A stretch of DNA of 40,621 nucleotides from an uncultured Muribaculaceae bacterium. GTDB lineage: Bacteria > Bacteroidota > Bacteroidia > Bacteroidales > Muribaculaceae. Positions 37,067-40,621 of this stretch are shown piece by piece. The notes under the pieces were generated by a model. The model was not told the DNA's origin, did not search any database, and saw nothing but the letters and a program-made list of their open reading frames with translations. How positions within the stretch are numbered: position 1 is the first letter of the stretch; the number at the start of each line of letters is the position of its first letter. The translations under genes were made by a program, and so were the position numbers. The stretch spans positions 1 to 40,621 of the forward strand of contig CAJUPY010000020.1 of NCBI GenBank assembly GCA_910588035.1, in the 5' to 3' direction.

Positions 37067-37906
37067 TCAAAAAGCGTATTTGATGTTGTCAATCAGTCTG
37101 ACGTCTCCGCAATACACGGTCACACAGCCGACGACTCCGTTTTTCCATTGTTTGACCGGTTGCATGGTCAGAGGATCGACTATTTCATAATATTCCACTT
37201 CCATTTCAGGATAGGAATTAATCTTTTCAGTGACGAATTCGATGGTTTCGTCAACTGAGTGTTCTTTCGCGAAGTCAAGGCTCGACACCAGTGTCCGGTG
37301 AATTGCGGGTGCCGTCTGCCGCTGCCCGGGTGTCAGTCTGACATTGCGGCTACTGAGCGCAAGACCGTCTTCCTCGCGACATATCGGGCAATCTACGATC
37401 TCGAGGTTGAAACCGCAGAGCTCAACCATGCGCCTGATCACGGCAATCTGTTGAAAATCTTTCTCGCCGAAGTATGCCCGGTCGGGTTCCACCATTTCAA
37501 ACAGTTTGCTGACAATCTGGGCGACACCGTTGAAGTGTCCGGGACGCATGGCTCCCTCCATGACCTCGGCCACCGGACCAAGGTCAAAGACACGTGTGTC
37601 GGGCTCGGGATAGATTTCCTCGACCGACGGAATGAATGCTATATCGACTCCTGCTGCCGAAAGTTTGGCGCAATCGGCCTCTTCAGTTCGCGGATAGGTT
37701 TTAAGATCATCGGGATTGTTGAATTGAGTCGGATTGACAAATACGCTCACGACTACATAGCCGTTTTCGCAACGGGCACGTTCAATCAATGAGACATGTC
37801 CTGCATGCAATGCTCCCATGGTGGGAACAAGACCGACTGTCTTCCCCTGAGCCTTGGCATTGTTGACCAACTCCTTCAGCTCCTTGACTGTTCTGATAAT
37901 TTCCAT
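37067..37906 (-). CDS. panC: Pantothenate synthetase
   Basis: ATP-dependent ligation of pantoate and beta-alanine to give pantothenate. 279 residues in a nucleotidyltransferase fold. VPTMGALHAGHVSLI carries the HIGH-like His34 and His37, GEKDFQQ is the family box, and ALSSRNVRL is the KMSKS-like loop. It is first in the panC-panD-ffh-folD-capA run and has a good promoter 40-70 bases upstream. Confidence 0.97.
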   Translation of the reverse strand: MEIIRTVKELKELVNNAKAQGKTVGLVPTMGALHAGHVSLIERARCENGYVVVSVFVNPTQFNNPDDLKTYPRTEEADCAKLSAAGVDIAFIPSVEEIYPEPDTRVFDLGPVAEVMEGAMRPGHFNGVAQIVSKLFEMVEPDRAYFGEKDFQQIAVIRRMVELCGFNLEIVDCPICREEDGLALSSRNVRLTPGQRQTAPAIHRTLVSSLDFAKEHSVDETIEFVTEKINSYPEMEVEYYEIVDPLTMQPVKQWKNGVVGCVTVYCGDVRLIDNIKYAF

Positions 37907-37945
37907 TTTCTATGTGACTATAGTCAGATGATATTTTTTCGGGTG

Positions 37946-37975
37946 CAAAGGTATAAAATTATTGAGAATTAACAA
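37946..37975 (-). promoter_or_regulatory. Promoter of panC operon
   Basis: Minus-strand TTG (37973-37975) and TACCTTTG (37946-37953), 19 bases apart. It lies back to back with a weaker TACCTTTA (38016-38023) for recR on the plus strand. Confidence 0.75.
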
Positions 37976-38043
37976 TTACAATTCCCGATTTTCATGTTTT
38001 ATGATCAAAAATGCGTACCTTTACACTTATAAAATAATGATAT

Positions 38044-38664
38044 ATGGAACAGGAATTTGCTTCGCGGCTATTGGAAGAGGCGGTGACCGAGTTCTCGCGG
38101 TTGCCGGGTGTCGGCCGCAAGACTGCGTTACGTCTCGCATTGCACCTTCTGCGTCAGGACGAGGGAGTCGCTGTCGGGCTTGGTAATGCCCTGATAAATC
38201 TGCGCCGGGGTGTCAGATATTGCCGTGAATGTCATAACATATCAGAAACCGAGATGTGTCCGATATGTGCCGATCAGACCAGAGACTCAGAGGTGATCTG
38301 TGTTGTTGAGAATGTCAAGGACGTGATGAGTTTCGAGAATACGCGCCAGTTCAACGGCAAGTATCATGTTCTCGGCGGCCTGATATCTCCGATCGACGGT
38401 GTCGGCCCTGAGAAGCTTGAGATTTCCTCGCTTGTCAAACGCGTTGCCGACGGTGGCGTGAAGGAAGTGATTCTTGCCTTGAGTGCGACAATGGAAGGAG
38501 ATACGACCAACTTCTATATTTATCGTCAGCTGGCACCTTATGACGTTGCCGTCACACAGCTGTCAAGAGGTGTGTCGGTTGGCAATGAGATTGAATATAC
38601 CGATGAAGTCACCCTCGGACGTTCGCTCATCAACCGCACTCTTTTCGCCGACCAATTTAAATGA
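38044..38664 (+). CDS. recR: Recombination mediator RecR
   Basis: RecF-pathway protein that with RecO loads RecA onto SSB-coated gaps. 206 residues, normal length. The helix-hairpin-helix is RLPGVGRKTALRLALHLL, the zinc finger is YCRECHN..CPIC, and the Toprim domain has VICVVENVKDVMSFE followed by GKYHVLGGLISPIDGVGP. The terminal NEIEYTDEVTLGRSLINR matches the family end. A gap of only 6 bases separates it from the following acetyltransferase gene. Confidence 0.97.
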   Translation: MEQEFASRLLEEAVTEFSRLPGVGRKTALRLALHLLRQDEGVAVGLGNALINLRRGVRYCRECHNISETEMCPICADQTRDSEVICVVENVKDVMSFENTRQFNGKYHVLGGLISPIDGVGPEKLEISSLVKRVADGGVKEVILALSATMEGDTTNFYIYRQLAPYDVAVTQLSRGVSVGNEIEYTDEVTLGRSLINRTLFADQFK

Positions 38665-38670
38665 CCGTAG

Positions 38671-39183
38671 ATGGAAACGGAAAGATTGAGACTGAGGGCC
38701 CCCGAACCATACGATATAGACATTCTGTTCAAATGGGAGAACGATGTGGCGCTCTGGCGCGAGGGGCTTACAATAGCACCCTACTCACGGCAGGCGATCG
38801 AGAATTATGTCATGAACTATGATCCTGATATCTTTGCAACACGTCAGCTGAGGCTGATGATTGAGCTGAAAGACAACTGTCGGCAGATCGGCACGATCGA
38901 TCTCTATGATTTTGACCCGATCAACCGCCGTACGATGATCGGCTATCTGATTGACCGTGATTTCAGAGGCTCTGGCTATGCTTCGGAGGCTATCGACGCT
39001 GTCGCCGGTTACTGTTCGGAACGTCTCGGACTCCACCAGCTGGGAGCTGTTGTAGCCGTAGACAATCTGTCAAGCAGACGGTCGCTCGAGAAATCTTCGT
39101 TCAAGACTGCCGGCCGGCTTCGTTCGTGGCTCGCCAGAGGTGGCCATTATGTTGATGCCCTGATCTATCAACGCATGCTTTAG
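38671..39183 (+). CDS. GNAT acetyltransferase (RimJ/RimL-type)
   Basis: 170-residue single-domain acetyltransferase. The N-terminus METERLRLRAPEPYDIDILFKWEND is typical of RimJ/RimL and SpeG-like members. The acetyl-CoA loop is RDFRGSGYASEAI (R-x-x-G-x-G/A) and the AVVAVDNLSSRRSLEKSSF segment closes the fold. Substrates of such proteins include ribosomal protein N-termini, polyamines and antibiotics; nothing here distinguishes them. It is co-transcribed with recR. Confidence 0.88.
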   Translation: METERLRLRAPEPYDIDILFKWENDVALWREGLTIAPYSRQAIENYVMNYDPDIFATRQLRLMIELKDNCRQIGTIDLYDFDPINRRTMIGYLIDRDFRGSGYASEAIDAVAGYCSERLGLHQLGAVVAVDNLSSRRSLEKSSFKTAGRLRSWLARGGHYVDALIYQRML

Positions 39184-39251
39184 GCAAGTGAAAAATAACG
39201 CCGGTGATATGCCGGAGTGGATATTTCTGGCCGTTGAGCATATGGTATAAT

Positions 39252-39284
39252 AAAAAAGTGAGGGGGTCTCACGACTGCCTCACT
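39252..39284 (-). terminator. Terminator of the superoxide dismutase gene
   Basis: Stem AGTGAGG/CCTCACT (39257-39263 with 39278-39284). On the minus strand the hairpin is followed at once by a T-run (plus-strand A at 39252-39257). It lies about 70 bases past the sod stop codon. Confidence 0.8.
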
Positions 39285-39354
39285 CTCCATTCATCACATT
39301 ATGCTTACAATTAAGTGCTGTTTCCTATATATCTTTTTCAGTTGTTTCTAACGT

Positions 39355-39930
39355 TCAATAACGGCTTTCAACGATGTCCCAGTCGACGATATCCCAAAGC
39401 CTGTTAAGCGCATCAGCCCTTCGGTTTTGATAGTCGAGATAATAGGCATGTTCCCATACGTCAAAAACCAGAATAGGTGTCAGGCCGTCGGTCAAGGGAT
39501 TGCCGGCATTGCTCTTGGGCAGAATGAAAAGTTTGCCTTCTTCATCGCGGGCGAGCCAGATCCACCCCGAACCGAAAATCTTCACACCTTGATCGACAAA
39601 CTCTTTCTGAAATTTCTCGAACGATCCGAAATCGCGTTTGATCGCTTCGGCAAGTTCTCCTGAAGGTTCACCGCCGCCGTCGGGCGAGAATGAGAAGAAG
39701 TAGAAAATATGATTCCATGCCTGAGATGCGTTGTTGAACAACGCGCCTGACGAATGTCTGATCACGTCTTCAAGTTCGTCATTTTCAAACTCCGTGCCCT
39801 TGATTAGGTTGTTGAGGTTGTCAATGTAGGCTTTCTCATGTTTTCCGTAGTGGAACCGGATAGTGTCCGCGCTGATCACAGGAGCCAAGGCCTCGTCGGC
39901 ATAAGGTAAATTAGGTTGAGTGTATGTCAT
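39355..39930 (-). CDS. sodB: Superoxide dismutase, Fe-type (possibly cambialistic)
   Basis: Dismutates superoxide to O2 and H2O2 in the cytoplasm. 191 residues. Metal ligands are His27 (HYGKH), His74 (QAWNH), Asp157 and His161 (DVWEHAYY). Gln70 and the SNAGNPL segment (Ala142) follow the Fe-type pattern rather than the Mn-type Gln146 arrangement. Anaerobic Bacteroidales often carry Fe/Mn-cambialistic enzymes, so Mn use cannot be excluded. It is a single gene; no clear -7 element was found in the 80 bases upstream. Confidence 0.95.
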   Translation of the reverse strand: MTYTQPNLPYADEALAPVISADTIRFHYGKHEKAYIDNLNNLIKGTEFENDELEDVIRHSSGALFNNASQAWNHIFYFFSFSPDGGGEPSGELAEAIKRDFGSFEKFQKEFVDQGVKIFGSGWIWLARDEEGKLFILPKSNAGNPLTDGLTPILVFDVWEHAYYLDYQNRRADALNRLWDIVDWDIVESRY

Positions 39931-40056
39931 GATTCAAGCTGTATTAAAGATTGATGTTTACTCTAAGAACATAACACAGGAGCATAGGTTCATGAATCGT
40001 GGTTGTTTTAACCAAAATTTAGACCTTTACTCATATTTATATTAAGGAGATCATAT

Positions 40057-40091
40057 AAAAAGCGAGACCGTTCTGATTGAGAACGGTCTCG
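40057..40091 (-). terminator. Terminator of the ferredoxin gene
   Basis: Perfect 11-bp stem CGAGACCGTTC/GAACGGTCTCG (40063-40073 with 40081-40091), 7-base loop, followed on the minus strand by GC and five T (plus-strand A at 40057-40061). About 50 bases past the ferredoxin stop. Confidence 0.88.
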
Positions 40092-40140
40092 TAAAGCGGT
40101 GTACGGACAAATGTGCCGACACTGACACTCCGGCAGGAAA

Positions 40141-40311
40141 TTATTCTCCGGGAATGATAGCCTCGCTGGGGCAAACGCTTGCGCATGTGCCGCAGTCAAT
40201 ACATGTGTCGGGATCGATGTGGTAGATATCGCCCTCAGAAATAGCTCCTACAGGACATTCGGGAAGACAGGTGCCACAAGCAACACAGTTGTCGGTGATT
40301 ACGTATGCCAT
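40141..40311 (-). CDS. 2[4Fe-4S] ferredoxin
   Basis: 56-residue bacterial-type ferredoxin, a low-potential electron carrier for anaerobic metabolism such as pyruvate:ferredoxin oxidoreductase and hydrogenase. Two cluster motifs: CVACGTCLPECP (residues 9-20) and CIDCGTCASVCP (37-48), each C-x2-C-x2-C-x3-C-P. The two halves are clearly duplicated (xDxCxxCGTCxxxCPxxAI). The start MAYVITDNC is standard for the family. It has its own promoter and terminator and so is monocistronic. Confidence 0.97.
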   Translation of the reverse strand: MAYVITDNCVACGTCLPECPVGAISEGDIYHIDPDTCIDCGTCASVCPSEAIIPGE

Positions 40312-40359
40312 AGTAAATCTGTTTTAGAAATTAATAATTAGAAGAATAGTTTGCAGGTG

Positions 40360-40392
40360 CAAATGTAAGCTTTTTATTCATTTCATTCCAAA
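40360..40392 (-). promoter_or_regulatory. Promoter of the ferredoxin gene
   Basis: Minus-strand TTTG (40389-40392) and TACATTTG (40360-40367), 21 bases apart. The leader is about 40 bases. Confidence 0.7.
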
Positions 40393-40455
40393 TATTTTCC
40401 AAAATATTTTCTAAAGTTGTCAAGTGAAATAAAAAATAAAATTATCTGTTGAAAA

Positions 40456-40487
40456 TTTGCATATCTCAAAATAAACCCCTACCTTTG
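40456..40487 (+). promoter_or_regulatory. Promoter of tRNA-Ser
   Basis: TTTG (40456-40459) and TACCTTTG (40480-40487) spaced by 20 bases. Transcription would begin about 20 bases before the mature tRNA 5' end. Confidence 0.75.
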
Positions 40488-40513
40488 CATCGTCAAAATG
40501 AAAGACGACCTCT

Positions 40514-40600
40514 GGAGAGGTGGGTGAGTGGCTGAAACCACCAGTTTGCTAAACTGACGTAGGAGTAATCCTACCACGAGTTCGAATCTCGTCCTCTCCG
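40514..40600 (+). tRNA. tRNA-Ser (anticodon GCT)
   Basis: Acceptor stem GGAGAGG (40514-40520) pairs with CCTCTCC (40593-40599); discriminator G at 40600. The anticodon GCT lies at 40548-40550 in loop TTGCTAA. A long variable arm (GTAGGAGTAATCCTAC region) is typical of class II serine tRNA, and GAGTTCGAATCTC is the T arm. CCA is not encoded, so it is added after transcription. Confidence 0.95.
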
Positions 40601-40621
40601 CAATCAACGCTGATAATCAGC

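Noticed and set aside
40514..40600. tRNA-Ser as an integration site of a mobile element
   Set aside because: No integrase, direct repeat of the tRNA 3' end or phage gene is visible before the window ends.

Overview
The window is chromosomal DNA of a Bacteroidota bacterium, most likely order Bacteroidales and plausibly a gut Muribaculaceae-like lineage; the family-level guess is inference. Evidence: type III glutamine synthetase, a TonB-dependent receptor with a CarboxypepD_reg-like N-terminus paired with a large lipoprotein, and repeated promoters of the form TTG-N18..21-TAnnTTTG (before lysC, the glutamine synthetase, the TonB receptor, the VWA operon, uvrB, panC, a ferredoxin and tRNA-Ser). 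The left end is a library artefact: bases 6-39 are Illumina TruSeq read-2 adapter, so genomic sequence begins near base 40 and the first gene, a GH28 pectinase, is cut there.

Layout. 40-880 (-): truncated GH28. 978-4320 (+): lysC-lysA-nadC, closed by a bidirectional terminator shared with 4398-8471 (-), where type III glutamine synthetase is followed by a long PurF-type amidotransferase. 8765-13576 (-): TonB-dependent receptor and a repeat-containing lipoprotein of unknown cargo. 13730-15505: a Cu/Zn-type efflux permease with a fused HMA domain, divergent from a Fur-family regulator with a dyad operator candidate between them. 15551-18183: an APC amino acid transporter and a GNAT/Eis-like acetyltransferase.

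18242-24220 (-) is the most unusual locus: six genes from one clear promoter encoding two short VWA (TerY-like) proteins, an AIM24-family protein, a third VWA protein with zinc-ribbon cysteines, a PP2C-type phosphatase with an N-terminal Ig-like segment, and an unusual protein kinase with a zinc ribbon and a beta-rich tail. It corresponds to the TerY-kinase-phosphatase triad described for Ter-related stress systems, but is expanded and has no TerB, TerC, TerD or TerZ in view. The likely logic is reversible Ser/Thr phosphorylation of VWA adaptor proteins; the signal and target are unknown.

24406-28911 (-): uvrB, a YgiQ radical SAM protein and a small secreted protein. 29114-33173 (+): polyprenyl diphosphate synthase, TatD nuclease, Na+/alanine symporter and Lgt. 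33353-37906 (-): panC, panD, ffh, folD and a CapA-like protein. 38044-39183 (+): recR and a GNAT acetyltransferase. 39355-40311 (-): Fe-type superoxide dismutase and a 56-residue 2[4Fe-4S] ferredoxin. The window closes with tRNA-Ser(GCT) at 40514-40600.
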